From: Robiginitomaculum antarcticum DSM 21748
GTDB taxonomy: Bacteria; Pseudomonadota; Alphaproteobacteria; Caulobacterales; Maricaulaceae
DNA length: 64,000 bases
Assembly (NCBI RefSeq): GCF_000365025.1
Contig: NZ_KB823013.1
Location: 248,001 to 312,000 of the forward strand
Reading direction: 5' to 3'
Shown here piece by piece: positions 37,560 to 45,819 of the stretch. The notes under the pieces are model-generated. The model had not been told where the DNA came from and made no database searches. It was given only the letters and a program-made list of their open reading frames with translations. The position numbers and the translations under genes were made by a program. Numbering within the stretch: the stretch's first letter is position 1; each line of letters begins with the position of its first letter.

Positions 37560-37580
37560 GCAATTTATTGCAAATATTGC
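37560..37580. promoter_or_regulatory. GCAAT/ATTGC operator cluster between bkd operon and its regulator
   Basis: GCAAT (37560-37564) pairs with ATTGC at 37567-37571 as a 5-2-5 palindrome, and a second ATTGC lies at 37576-37580. It sits in the 168-base divergent interval in AT-rich sequence, the usual setting for Lrp-type binding. Confidence 0.45.
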
Positions 37581-37624
37581 TACTTGTCTGGTACAAATTG
37601 CTTTTAAATAGCCGGAGGCCGCAC

Positions 37625-38119
37625 ATGGCTGAACCCCTTGATGCCATAGACGCAAAAATTCTCCACCTGATACAGGCCAATGCGGCCCTATCTGTGGCCG
37701 ATATCGCTGATAAAGTTGGATTGTCCAGTTCGCCCTGCTGGCGGCGGATTAAACGTATGGAAGAATCCGGAATTATCAAATCCCGCGTAACACTTCTAGA
37801 CCGCAAACTCGTGGGCTTGGACTTTGAAGTGTTTGTCGCGGTTAAGCTTGCTATGCCTAACCGTGATAATATGGATAAGTTCGAACGCGCTGTCGGGCGC
37901 ATGCCGGAAGTTGTCCAATGCGCCATCGTCACCGGCGCTGTTGACTACATGCTGCGGGTCGTGACCCGCGATATGCATGCTTTTGATGATTTTTTGCGTG
38001 AGGTTTTATTGTCGACCGGACTGGTCAGTGACGTGCAGTCCCGGATCGTCTTGCGGCAGGCCAAAGATACAAATGCGCTACCGCTCGGATTGATCAGCTC
38101 GTCAGTACCCAGAATTTAA
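37625..38119 (+). CDS. bkdR: Lrp/AsnC family regulator, probable activator of the bkd operon
   Basis: The 164-residue protein starts at the ATG at 37625 behind GGAGG. It has an N-terminal helix-turn-helix (LSVADIADKVGLSSSPCWRR, then IKRMEESGII) and a C-terminal RAM domain ending in TGLVSDVQSRIVLRQAKDT. Pseudomonas BkdR is encoded in the same divergent place and activates the operon in response to branched-chain amino acids. The assignment rests on that position and the fold. Confidence 0.85.
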   Translation: MAEPLDAIDAKILHLIQANAALSVADIADKVGLSSSPCWRRIKRMEESGIIKSRVTLLDRKLVGLDFEVFVAVKLAMPNRDNMDKFERAVGRMPEVVQCAIVTGAVDYMLRVVTRDMHAFDDFLREVLLSTGLVSDVQSRIVLRQAKDTNALPLGLISSSVPRI

Positions 38120-38128
38120 ATCAAACGC

Positions 38129-38623
38129 TTATGCGCAAGGCAACGACGTTATCGGATCCGAATTGGCGTCTGCGGCGTGCACGCTTAATTTAGGCTTGAC
38201 CATGGCGTCATGCGTTACAGTCATAACAATGGCCTGATCAATCGGGCGTCCCGGAGCGTTCGCCGTGCGGGTTTCAGATATGAATAATGATGTTTGGCCC
38301 GGATGATCTAAATATACGCATTTTTTGTATACGGACGGGGCGCGTGATTTTGAGCCAAATTCATAACCTTGAATAACGCCCGATGTCTTAAAATCGATAC
38401 TCATTTCGCCGACAACGCCTTCGGTCTTGATGACATAAGGTGTGTTAGTTGCCAGTACTAAAACAGTTTGACCGGCAATAGCGGAGACTTCCGTGGCCAC
38501 TACGCGTTGGGGAATTTCTAAACGAACCGTATCGATAACCCCGGCATGAACCGGTGCGCCAGCCAAAATACCAACTATGCTCAGTAAAGCTGTTGTAACA
38601 TATATGGCGGCGGTTTTAGGCAT
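38129..38623 (-). CDS. Secreted hypothetical protein
   Basis: The 164-residue protein has a signal peptide ending near APVHA-GV. The rest looks beta-rich (VATEVSAIAGQTVLVLATN, GEMSIDFKTSGVIQG) with one Cys pair candidate (KKCVYLDH and the terminal SLPCA). No family is recognised. It is probably periplasmic. It ends 10 bases from the convergent bkdR gene. The long AT-rich stretch upstream may be its regulatory region. Confidence 0.65.
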   Translation of the reverse strand: MPKTAAIYVTTALLSIVGILAGAPVHAGVIDTVRLEIPQRVVATEVSAIAGQTVLVLATNTPYVIKTEGVVGEMSIDFKTSGVIQGYEFGSKSRAPSVYKKCVYLDHPGQTSLFISETRTANAPGRPIDQAIVMTVTHDAMVKPKLSVHAADANSDPITSLPCA

Positions 38624-38727
38624 GAGAGTTATTGTTTCGTCCTTGGTTTTATGTTGGGCATGCGGGTACGCATGCTGAAATTAGCTATTTAATGAGCCTT
38701 TGATATTGGGCTCGAAAAGGGAATTAT

Positions 38728-38762
38728 GAGACGCGCCAATAGTTTGGGAGTGGGCGCGTCTC
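38728..38762. terminator. Hairpin in the AT-rich interval
   Basis: GAGACGCGCC and GGCGCGTCTC form a perfect 10-bp stem with a 15-base loop, about 100 bases upstream of the secreted protein gene. It could end transcripts arriving from the MarR-type gene on the minus strand, although the flanks (ATAATT) give only a weak U run. Confidence 0.4.
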
Positions 38763-39145
38763 TAATAATTTTGGCAAATTTTTAGTTTGCCGACGTCTGC
38801 ACAGCCGGAACAATGGGAAAGAGTTTCGCCTGCAAATCTGTGATAAAACAGCAAATGATACCGAGAGGTTAACGTTGAAATTTCAGCTAAATTACTGTGT
38901 TTATTGCGTTTTCAATAAAATAGTTGAAAATTCAAACACTATTATTGAAAATTAAACGAGTTTTATTGAAAGTTCAATTATGTTTATATCACATTCAAGG
39001 AGTTAATTGATTTTTCATCTATAACTTAACTTGAGCATGGCAAAATTTAATGCTGAAAAATGTGCTTTAATCCAGACTATAATTAATAAGAGATAAATAA
39101 ATTCCGATTTTAATTTAAATTTCAAATAAATATTTTTCCAAAAGT
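38763..39145. repeat. AT-rich gene-free stretch with a 21-bp-phased site array
   Basis: No gene is visible. Three tandem 21-bp units begin at 38924, 38945 and 38966, each starting with an interrupted palindrome: TTGAAAATTCAA, TTGAAAATTAAA and TTGAAAGTTCAA. At 38987, in exact phase, the right half ATTCAA is kept. At 39007 TTGATTTTTCAT and at 38904 TTGCGTTTTCAA are weaker copies close to phase. A further match, TTGAAATTTCAG, is at 38875 out of phase. A 21-bp period is two helical turns, so bound proteins would line up on one face. Confidence 0.7.
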
Positions 39146-40258
39146 CTATAGCCGCTTCGAGCGGGGATGCACGCCCTTGCGATAGGTCGAAAATACGCGC
39201 GAGCGTTTACGCAAAATCATGAGGGCGGCCAGACAATTACGCATTTGCTCTTTTGACAGCGCCTGTCCCGTAATAATATCCGCCTCCCATAGTGAGCCCG
39301 ATGACGCAGCCTTATATTCATCAGCAATGAGGCGGCCATTATCCGTCAACCAGACAGGCTTTTCGCGCTCGTCCCGATCACTGACCACATGATCAGTATA
39401 CCCGTCGCGGCATAATATAGTTATGGCGCGCGTGACCGTAGCCGGATCATAACGCATAACCGATACAATTTCGTGGGGGGCTGAGGGCCTGTTAAGATAT
39501 TCAATGCACATCAAGATCCTGAGTTCACGAAGTTTAATTTTAGGGTCAGCTGTGAGTTTGCTGACGGCGTGGCGTTTAAAAAAAACTAAATAATCCCGAG
39601 ATATCCGGCGACATAGCAATTGAAAGACCAGTCCCGGTAAATAAGTTTCCATTCCGTATTTAAGTTTCGCGGCTTCCTGCGCAAAGGGCGTCGTATTATA
39701 TCCCTTATGCCGTCCTGACAGGTTCAGTCCTGCCAGCCGTTCAGCCCGCTCGTGCAGGACTAACAAGGCTTTAGTCAAAGTCTGGATGTCAACTTCTGTA
39801 AGCTCCGGCATATGGGCAGGAATAATTTCACGGCTTTCGCGTTCATAGGCGGTGAAGAACGCCGTCATAAAGTTACGGCCCGCAGGCTCAATCACAACCA
39901 CATTAGAGCGCGCATCGTGTTGGTGCTCTTCAAGATGTATCATTCCGGCGGCTTTAAGCTTCTGATTGACGCGCAGAATGGTCGCTGAATTAAACCGTGT
40001 AAGCTCGGAGAGGCGCGCCGGCGTTGCCGGATCGCTCAACCAATTGATGTGCCCCATGACACGAATATCACGCCAGTTCAATTTGCCGGGCTTATCCAGT
40101 TGTGAAATCACGCTCCGACGAATAAAATTCTGATGATCACTATCGATTTGGCTACACAGGATTTGCGCGCCGATATCCGATCGCGCCATCAGTTCATCAG
40201 GGACATCAATATCTTCTAATGTGTACATATACTCGATTACATCAGGCCATTCCCGCAT
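39146..40258 (-). CDS. Protein of two fused MarR-like winged-helix domains
   Basis: The 370-residue protein holds two similar halves. Half one (about 30-170) has the winged helix TPARLSELTRFNSATILRVN and then a wing EEHQHDARSNVVV. Half two (about 205-355) has SAPHEIVSVMRYDPATVTRA and a wing VVSDRDEREKPVWLT. Both halves carry the long flanking helices used for dimerisation in MarR proteins (for example DYLVFFKRHAVSKLT). MarR regulators are normally about 140-160 residues and work as dimers, so this may be a covalent pseudo-dimer. A later ATG at residue 11 is an alternative start. The ligand and targets are unknown; the phased array just downstream is a candidate target. Confidence 0.7.
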   Translation of the reverse strand: MREWPDVIEYMYTLEDIDVPDELMARSDIGAQILCSQIDSDHQNFIRRSVISQLDKPGKLNWRDIRVMGHINWLSDPATPARLSELTRFNSATILRVNQKLKAAGMIHLEEHQHDARSNVVVIEPAGRNFMTAFFTAYERESREIIPAHMPELTEVDIQTLTKALLVLHERAERLAGLNLSGRHKGYNTTPFAQEAAKLKYGMETYLPGLVFQLLCRRISRDYLVFFKRHAVSKLTADPKIKLRELRILMCIEYLNRPSAPHEIVSVMRYDPATVTRAITILCRDGYTDHVVSDRDEREKPVWLTDNGRLIADEYKAASSGSLWEADIITGQALSKEQMRNCLAALMILRKRSRVFSTYRKGVHPRSKRL

Positions 40259-40378
40259 AGGCCTGAGCTTTTTATGTTCGGGGTCTAAGGTGCATCAAGA
40301 GTTCACGGTCAAGACCCTAAGCGTTAAGGGGGGCACAGCTATATACTACTCATGGTTTAAAACTAGTGTAAATATTAA

Positions 40379-41284
40379 CTATCGGCCCCACCGTGCGGGA
40401 CGCCCTCGCCCGTCGACGTGAACAAATGGTCCGTGAACGGCATTGGCTTTGTAACTGCCAAGGCCGCCTTTATTGACGTTGGCTATACCAAAGAGCGTTT
40501 GAGCATGGTCATAGAGGAAATTGGCGTCGGCCTTCGTGACCGCGCCATCACCGTTAATATCATCCATCACGCCGTCTCGCGGCTTGGTGTCGATATAGAC
40601 ATCGGCGGCGTCACCATACATATGCCGGGACATTTTCGCTGACCCGATAGCGTAGTTGTAGAATGGCGTTCGGTACCCGCTCATCACGAACAATGTCTTG
40701 GCGTCAGTCAGGCCTTTAGCATTTAAATCATTCAGCAGCGTTTCCAACCGGTCCAGATTAGGCTCGGACACAAGCACATATTTCGGCCAGACCTTAGGCT
40801 GTTGCTTGCATAAAAATTGGCCGACCTTAAATGACGGCGAAACCGCGATGTTGCCATCTTCTTTATTCAGCTTGATAAATCCGCGCGGCGTATCTTTGGG
40901 ATACTGACCAATCCGGTAAGTACCCAGATAGCCGCGGTCATCAATATTAGAACTGGGCTCGAGCACAAATAAGGTCACTTTGGATACAACTTTTCCGCCA
41001 CGGCCTGTGACTGTCAAATAATGTGTTCCGGCTGCTTTTGGCGCGGTCCAGCCGTCCGTTACTGTATCGCCATCCACGTTCGCAGATTGACCCTTACGAA
41101 GAGAGATAGGCAGCACTTGGCCAGGCATAACCATTTTGTGCCACACCGAATACTCAACCACCTTTCCGGCAAGCTTGAACTCTCTATTTTGCGGGCTTTC
41201 AGCTAGAGCCGGAGCGGAGAGTGAACATGAAATCACAGCCACGAGGGCTGTGATTGCGAAAACAGGCGACTTAGGTTTGATCAT
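40379..41284 (-). CDS. Secreted M15-type peptidase with EF-hand-like loop
   Basis: The 301-residue protein has a signal peptide (AVISCSLSAPALA) and an N-terminal Ig-like part. The C-terminal half is an M15_3 zinc peptidase. Its metal ligands appear in VMSGYRTPFYN, SRHMYGDAADVYID and GPFVHVDGRGRPARW. Between them lies DINGDGAVTKADANFLYD, an EF-hand or dockerin-like calcium loop. Such enzymes trim peptidoglycan peptides. It is adjacent to an L,D-transpeptidase gene on the same strand (18 bases apart), suggesting a shared cell-wall role. Confidence 0.8.
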   Translation of the reverse strand: MIKPKSPVFAITALVAVISCSLSAPALAESPQNREFKLAGKVVEYSVWHKMVMPGQVLPISLRKGQSANVDGDTVTDGWTAPKAAGTHYLTVTGRGGKVVSKVTLFVLEPSSNIDDRGYLGTYRIGQYPKDTPRGFIKLNKEDGNIAVSPSFKVGQFLCKQQPKVWPKYVLVSEPNLDRLETLLNDLNAKGLTDAKTLFVMSGYRTPFYNYAIGSAKMSRHMYGDAADVYIDTKPRDGVMDDINGDGAVTKADANFLYDHAQTLFGIANVNKGGLGSYKANAVHGPFVHVDGRGRPARWGR

Positions 41285-41302
41285 AAGGGCGTTTAATACA
41301 GA

Positions 41303-43096
41303 CTAGCCCGGTGTTTGCATTAAATTCTTGTCAGCATTCACATTCAGATCAACGCTTTGTGACGTCTGGACATAAGGCTTGGCATAGCGTTTGACATATT
41401 TAATGCCGTCATCGCGTTTATAAATATCGCGCCAGAATGTGGGCTGTCCGTCTTCGTCAGCAGTTACGAGGAAATAAGTGATATGAACAGGAATTTGCTC
41501 ATCCAGTTCAAACCGAACGCGCGAGTCCTCATCCAAAGCCTCCGTAATAGCTGTACGGTCAACTGTCTCGTCACCTTTTGCAATCCATTTGGCCATTTTA
41601 GCCGGATCTTCGAGGCGGACACAACCGGACGAAAAGGCCCGCTGGGCTTTTTCAAATAAATGCTCGCCCGGCGTGCCGTGTAAGTAAACAGAATATTGAT
41701 TAGGAAAGATGATTTTCATCTCGCCCAGAGCATTATTATCGCCGGCGCTTTGCACGAAGCGGTATTTACGGGCCACACCCGGCTCGCTCCAATCGACATT
41801 ATAAGCGCTGATTTTAGCGCCTGTTGCGCGGTCATAAATATTGTAGTTATTACGTGCGGCATAGCCGGGGTCTTTTTTCAGCTTCGGAAGCTTTGAGCGT
41901 TTCACAATGCTAATCGGCAAATACCATTTTGGGTTCGCGACCATATATTCAATATTGTCGGAGAATTCAGGTGTGGCGTGACGGGGCTTGCCTACGATTG
42001 TCTTCATTTCAATTTTGCGCTCGCCCTTATCCCAGCCTTCAGCGGTGTAAGAGGGAATATTGGCCCATATATACCGTGAGCCCATATCGCCTTGATAACG
42101 CCAGCGATGCATTGAATCGGCAATACGGTCAATTTTGGACTCAACGGATTCGTTAAGCGCTTTAAGCGTATTCCCGCCAATAACGCCGTCCTGTTCCAGG
42201 CCATGACGCTCTTGGTACAGCTTTACAGCACGCTCCAGATTCTCATCATAGAGATCAATGTCCTCTTTGTCAGAGTTGCTGCTGACAAGTGGGATGTAGA
42301 GTGCTTCTGCGGTCGTTTTATATCCTTCCGTCTCAAGACGAGCGCGTAAGGCAGGAATACGGGGATCGCGGTCGCCCATCTCTATGGCGTCACCATCACG
42401 GATAGCTAACCAACCGCCATTTTCTTTATAGTCACGATATGTTTTGAGCGAGTCTTTGAGCATAAGATATTGCGGATGTGTCGGCTCAAGCTCTTTCATT
42501 TGTTTGAACGTGCTGCCTTCACCCGAACTGATCAGATCGTCGACGAGTGAAATACGCACAGGACCATCCATACGGGATTTTTCGGCGCCGCCTTCATCAT
42601 AAAGACCGCCGCTAACGGCTTTCGCAGCACGGAACCAAGCCAATGTTAGTTTTATATCAGCATTTGCACGTGCTTTATCAGTACGGGATGAAAAACGCGC
42701 TTTTATCAAACGGTCCAAGTCATTTTTGAAAATTGTCTCAGAGATAATGCCTTGGTCAAACATAGAGGCAGAATATTCGCGCAGGCTGTCTGCGCCTTTT
42801 AACGTCCATACAGGCTTATAATTACGTCTCGCATAGGCCCGGCGGACAAGCTGCAGCGTCGGATCACCAAATTCGTTTTTGATCAGTCTATCATATTGGC
42901 CGTCAATCACGCGGGCTTCGATAACCTTGGCCAGCTTGCCGTCGGCTTCACCGACAAAAAGCTCTGCATTAATCGGCGCCGCCTGCATATGCATGCTGAG
43001 TTCGCTACCGGCAAATGCGGCTGGCGCGGCCATATAGCTTGCGGCAAGAAGCGTCGCGGCGAAAGTCTTATAAGGCAGTTTTGTAAAGTTAGTCAT
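41303..43096 (-). CDS. L,D-transpeptidase, YcbB/LdtD-like
   Basis: The 597-residue exported protein has a signal peptide (LLAASYMAAPAAFA), a long helical scaffold region, a peptidoglycan-binding domain (LYQERHGLEQDGVIGGNTLK) and a YkuD catalytic domain. The active site is HGTPGEHLF, then AFSSGCVRL, with H473, H479 and C492. It makes 3-3 meso-DAP crosslinks. Large YcbB-type enzymes can bypass beta-lactam-sensitive transpeptidases; a class D beta-lactamase is also encoded nearby. Confidence 0.92.
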   Translation of the reverse strand: MTNFTKLPYKTFAATLLAASYMAAPAAFAGSELSMHMQAAPINAELFVGEADGKLAKVIEARVIDGQYDRLIKNEFGDPTLQLVRRAYARRNYKPVWTLKGADSLREYSASMFDQGIISETIFKNDLDRLIKARFSSRTDKARANADIKLTLAWFRAAKAVSGGLYDEGGAEKSRMDGPVRISLVDDLISSGEGSTFKQMKELEPTHPQYLMLKDSLKTYRDYKENGGWLAIRDGDAIEMGDRDPRIPALRARLETEGYKTTAEALYIPLVSSNSDKEDIDLYDENLERAVKLYQERHGLEQDGVIGGNTLKALNESVESKIDRIADSMHRWRYQGDMGSRYIWANIPSYTAEGWDKGERKIEMKTIVGKPRHATPEFSDNIEYMVANPKWYLPISIVKRSKLPKLKKDPGYAARNNYNIYDRATGAKISAYNVDWSEPGVARKYRFVQSAGDNNALGEMKIIFPNQYSVYLHGTPGEHLFEKAQRAFSSGCVRLEDPAKMAKWIAKGDETVDRTAITEALDEDSRVRFELDEQIPVHITYFLVTADEDGQPTFWRDIYKRDDGIKYVKRYAKPYVQTSQSVDLNVNADKNLMQTPG

Positions 43097-43234
43097 CTTC
43101 GTCTCCAGTTGCTAAAATAATGGGTAACACCGCCGATGGTTCCCAACTGTAAGGGAGTTTGCCGCCATTGACCCTTGCCGCAGCGGTGAAAGCCCCTTAC
43201 GGAGCGGCGCAATCCCACATCATTCGAGTATGCT

Positions 43235-44866
43235 ATGATCCGTTCCAGCCTATCCGCCTTTGCCGACCGCATTTCCATTCCCGCGCGCCGCCGCGAAGGC
43301 CCAGTGAAATTTACAATTTCGCGCACAAAAATAGAGCTTCTTGCCGGTTTAACCGTGGCCTTAGCGCTCGTGCCCGAAGCCGTTGCCTTTGCCTTTGTCG
43401 CAGGGGTTGAGCCGCTGGTCGGGCTTTACGCCGCCTTTATCGTGGGCCTGATTACAGCCTTGATTGGCGGGCGCCCGGGCATGATCTCCGGCGCAACTGG
43501 CGCGCTGGCTGTTGTCATGGTCGCGTTAGTCGCCGATCACGGTGTTGAGTATTTATTCGCGACAGTCGTCTTGATGGGGATATTACAAATTCTAGCCGGA
43601 CTATTCCGTCTGGGTAAATTTATCCGTCTTGTCCCCCATCCCGTCATGCTGGGCTTTGTTAACGGCCTCGCCATTGTCATCGGTCTGGCGCAATTAGGAC
43701 AATTTCAAATTCCGGGCACCGCCACAGTCGACAGTCACAGCTTTTTACCGAACGGGCAGTGGCTGGCCGGCATGGATATGGCGTTGATGATCGGGCTGAC
43801 CGTTTTGACTATGGTCATTATCTGGGGCTTTCCCAAGCTGACGAAAATCATTCCTGCGCCGCTCGCCGGGATCGGAATTGTCGCCGGGATTGTTATCGGC
43901 TTTGGCCTCGACGTCTCGACCGTTGGCGATCTGGCCAGCGTCAAAGGCGGTCTGCCGCAAATCCATATACCAAACGTTCCCTTTGATCTTGAAACGCTGC
44001 AAATTATTTTGCCCTATTCCGTCATCCTCGCCGCCATTGGCCTGATCGAAAGCCTGCTGACGCTTAATCTGGTCGGTGAGATCAAAGAAGAACGCGGCGG
44101 AGCGTCACAGGAATGCGTGGCCCAAGGCGTTGCTAATACGGTCACGGGATTTTTTGGCGGCATGGGCGGCTGCGCCATGATTGGGCAGTCTATGATTAAT
44201 GTGAAATCCGGCGGACGCACCCGCCTGTCAGGCCTCTCCGCAGCGCTGTTCCTGCTGGCCTTCATTTTATTCGCGAGCCAATATATTGAGATGATCCCGC
44301 TGGCCGCGCTGATCGGCGTTATGTTTATGGTCGTGATCGGTACCTTTGCGTGGCAGTCGTTCTCGATCATGCGCCGAATTCCGCTGACGGATGCATTTGT
44401 CATTATTTTAGTCACAGTCGTTACAGTGTGGCACGACCTGGCAGTCGCCGTGGTTGTGGGCGTCATTGTGAGCGCGCTGGCCTATGCCTGGAACGCGTCG
44501 CGCCGCATTGACGCGCATACGAAAACCGAGGGCGATACCAAAGTTTATAAATTAGAAGGCCCGCTTTTCTTCGGCTCTGCCGAAGGGTTCTCGGAACTGT
44601 TTACGGTCAACGATGACCCGCAAAATGTGATTGTCGATTTCGATAATTCGCGCGTTGTTGACCAATCTGCCTTACAGGCGATTGAAGCTTTGGCCGCCAA
44701 ATATGAGGCGGCAGGAAAAACGCTGCAACTGCGCCACCTAACTCATGATTGCCATCAACTCCTCAACAAAGCTGGACAGCTTATCGTCGATAGTGATGAT
44801 GATCCGGATTACGAACTGGCCGTGGATTATAATGTCCGTCTGGGACGGTTAGGCAGCGGTCACTAA
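43235..44866 (+). CDS. SulP family anion transporter with STAS domain
   Basis: The 543-residue membrane protein has the SulP N-terminal signature LTVALALVPEAVAFAFVAGV and VGLYAAFIVGLITALIGGRP, about 12 hydrophobic segments, and a C-terminal STAS domain (about 430-530) with VIVDFDNSRVVDQSALQAIE. Family members carry sulfate, bicarbonate or dicarboxylates. Substrate cannot be told. A weak hairpin CGGCT/AGCCG followed by TTTT lies just after the stop codon. Confidence 0.88.
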   Translation: MIRSSLSAFADRISIPARRREGPVKFTISRTKIELLAGLTVALALVPEAVAFAFVAGVEPLVGLYAAFIVGLITALIGGRPGMISGATGALAVVMVALVADHGVEYLFATVVLMGILQILAGLFRLGKFIRLVPHPVMLGFVNGLAIVIGLAQLGQFQIPGTATVDSHSFLPNGQWLAGMDMALMIGLTVLTMVIIWGFPKLTKIIPAPLAGIGIVAGIVIGFGLDVSTVGDLASVKGGLPQIHIPNVPFDLETLQIILPYSVILAAIGLIESLLTLNLVGEIKEERGGASQECVAQGVANTVTGFFGGMGGCAMIGQSMINVKSGGRTRLSGLSAALFLLAFILFASQYIEMIPLAALIGVMFMVVIGTFAWQSFSIMRRIPLTDAFVIILVTVVTVWHDLAVAVVVGVIVSALAYAWNASRRIDAHTKTEGDTKVYKLEGPLFFGSAEGFSELFTVNDDPQNVIVDFDNSRVVDQSALQAIEALAAKYEAAGKTLQLRHLTHDCHQLLNKAGQLIVDSDDDPDYELAVDYNVRLGRLGSGH

Positions 44867-44929
44867 AGGCGGCTTTACCCGCAGCCGTTTTCGCACTAGT
44901 TTTCACGCTCACCATTATAGGAGCCGGCT

Positions 44930-45811
44930 ATGTGCGATAATATTACCGAAGCCGAAAATCAGGGCTTTTACGAAAAGCACATAACCCGCAGGACGTTCTC
45001 GCTGCTTGCGGGCGGAGCCGGCATATCCATGGCTTTTGCCGGCTGCGCCCCGGGAGAAGCTGCCGCAGGCATTACCGAAAATGATGTCGTCATTAATACG
45101 CCGGACGGACAGGCCGATGCTTATTTCGCGCATCCGAGCGATGGCGCGCATGCCGCCGTTCTCATCTGGCCGGATATTGTCGGTCTGCGTCCGGCCTTTA
45201 AAATGATGGCCAAGCGCCTCGCCGGTGACGGTTATGCCGCGCTGGTCATCAATCCCTATTACCGACAGGTCAAAGCGCCGCTGGTCGAGGTCGGCCAAAC
45301 GTTCAAAGACCCTGCTGTGCGCGAAAAGATCGTCCCTTATGCCCGCGCACTGACGCAGGACACGACCAGAACTGACGCGGCGGCCTTCGTTAACTGGTTG
45401 GACGCCCAAGAGGCGGTTGATAAGGGCCGCAAAATCGGCACGACAGGCTATTGCATGGGCGGGCCGATGACGATGATTACAGCGGCAACTATGGCATCGC
45501 GTATTGGCGCAGGCGCAAGCTTTCACGGCGGTGGCCTGACCACTGATCAGCCGGATAGCCCGCATCTGCTCATCCCGCAAATGAACGCGGATTACCTGAT
45601 TGCGATTGCGGAAAATGACGACGAGCGTGATCCGCAGTCCAAAGAGACATTGCGCGAAGCCTTCGCCGCCACGGATAACTCCGCCGAGATCGAAGTTTAC
45701 GCCGGAACGCAGCATGGCTGGTGCCCGCCCGACTCTGCTGTCTATAATGAAGCCGCCGCCGACAAAGCGTGGGCGCGTATGCTGGCCTTGTTTGAGGGGG
45801 CATTGGGTTAG
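44930..45811 (+). CDS. Dienelactone hydrolase family protein, Tat-exported lipoprotein
   Basis: The 293-residue alpha/beta hydrolase has a twin-arginine motif (TRRTFSLLAGGAG) leading into a lipobox (AFAGC), so it is probably a Tat substrate anchored by lipid. The DLH nucleophile is the Cys in GTTGYCMGGPMTM, with the Asp in AIAENDDERD and His in YAGTQHGWC. This Cys-Asp-His triad is typical of the family. The substrate is unknown. The class D beta-lactamase gene follows after eight bases and is likely co-transcribed. Confidence 0.88.
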   Translation: MCDNITEAENQGFYEKHITRRTFSLLAGGAGISMAFAGCAPGEAAAGITENDVVINTPDGQADAYFAHPSDGAHAAVLIWPDIVGLRPAFKMMAKRLAGDGYAALVINPYYRQVKAPLVEVGQTFKDPAVREKIVPYARALTQDTTRTDAAAFVNWLDAQEAVDKGRKIGTTGYCMGGPMTMITAATMASRIGAGASFHGGGLTTDQPDSPHLLIPQMNADYLIAIAENDDERDPQSKETLREAFAATDNSAEIEVYAGTQHGWCPPDSAVYNEAAADKAWARMLALFEGALG

Positions 45812-45819
45812 ACCGCACA

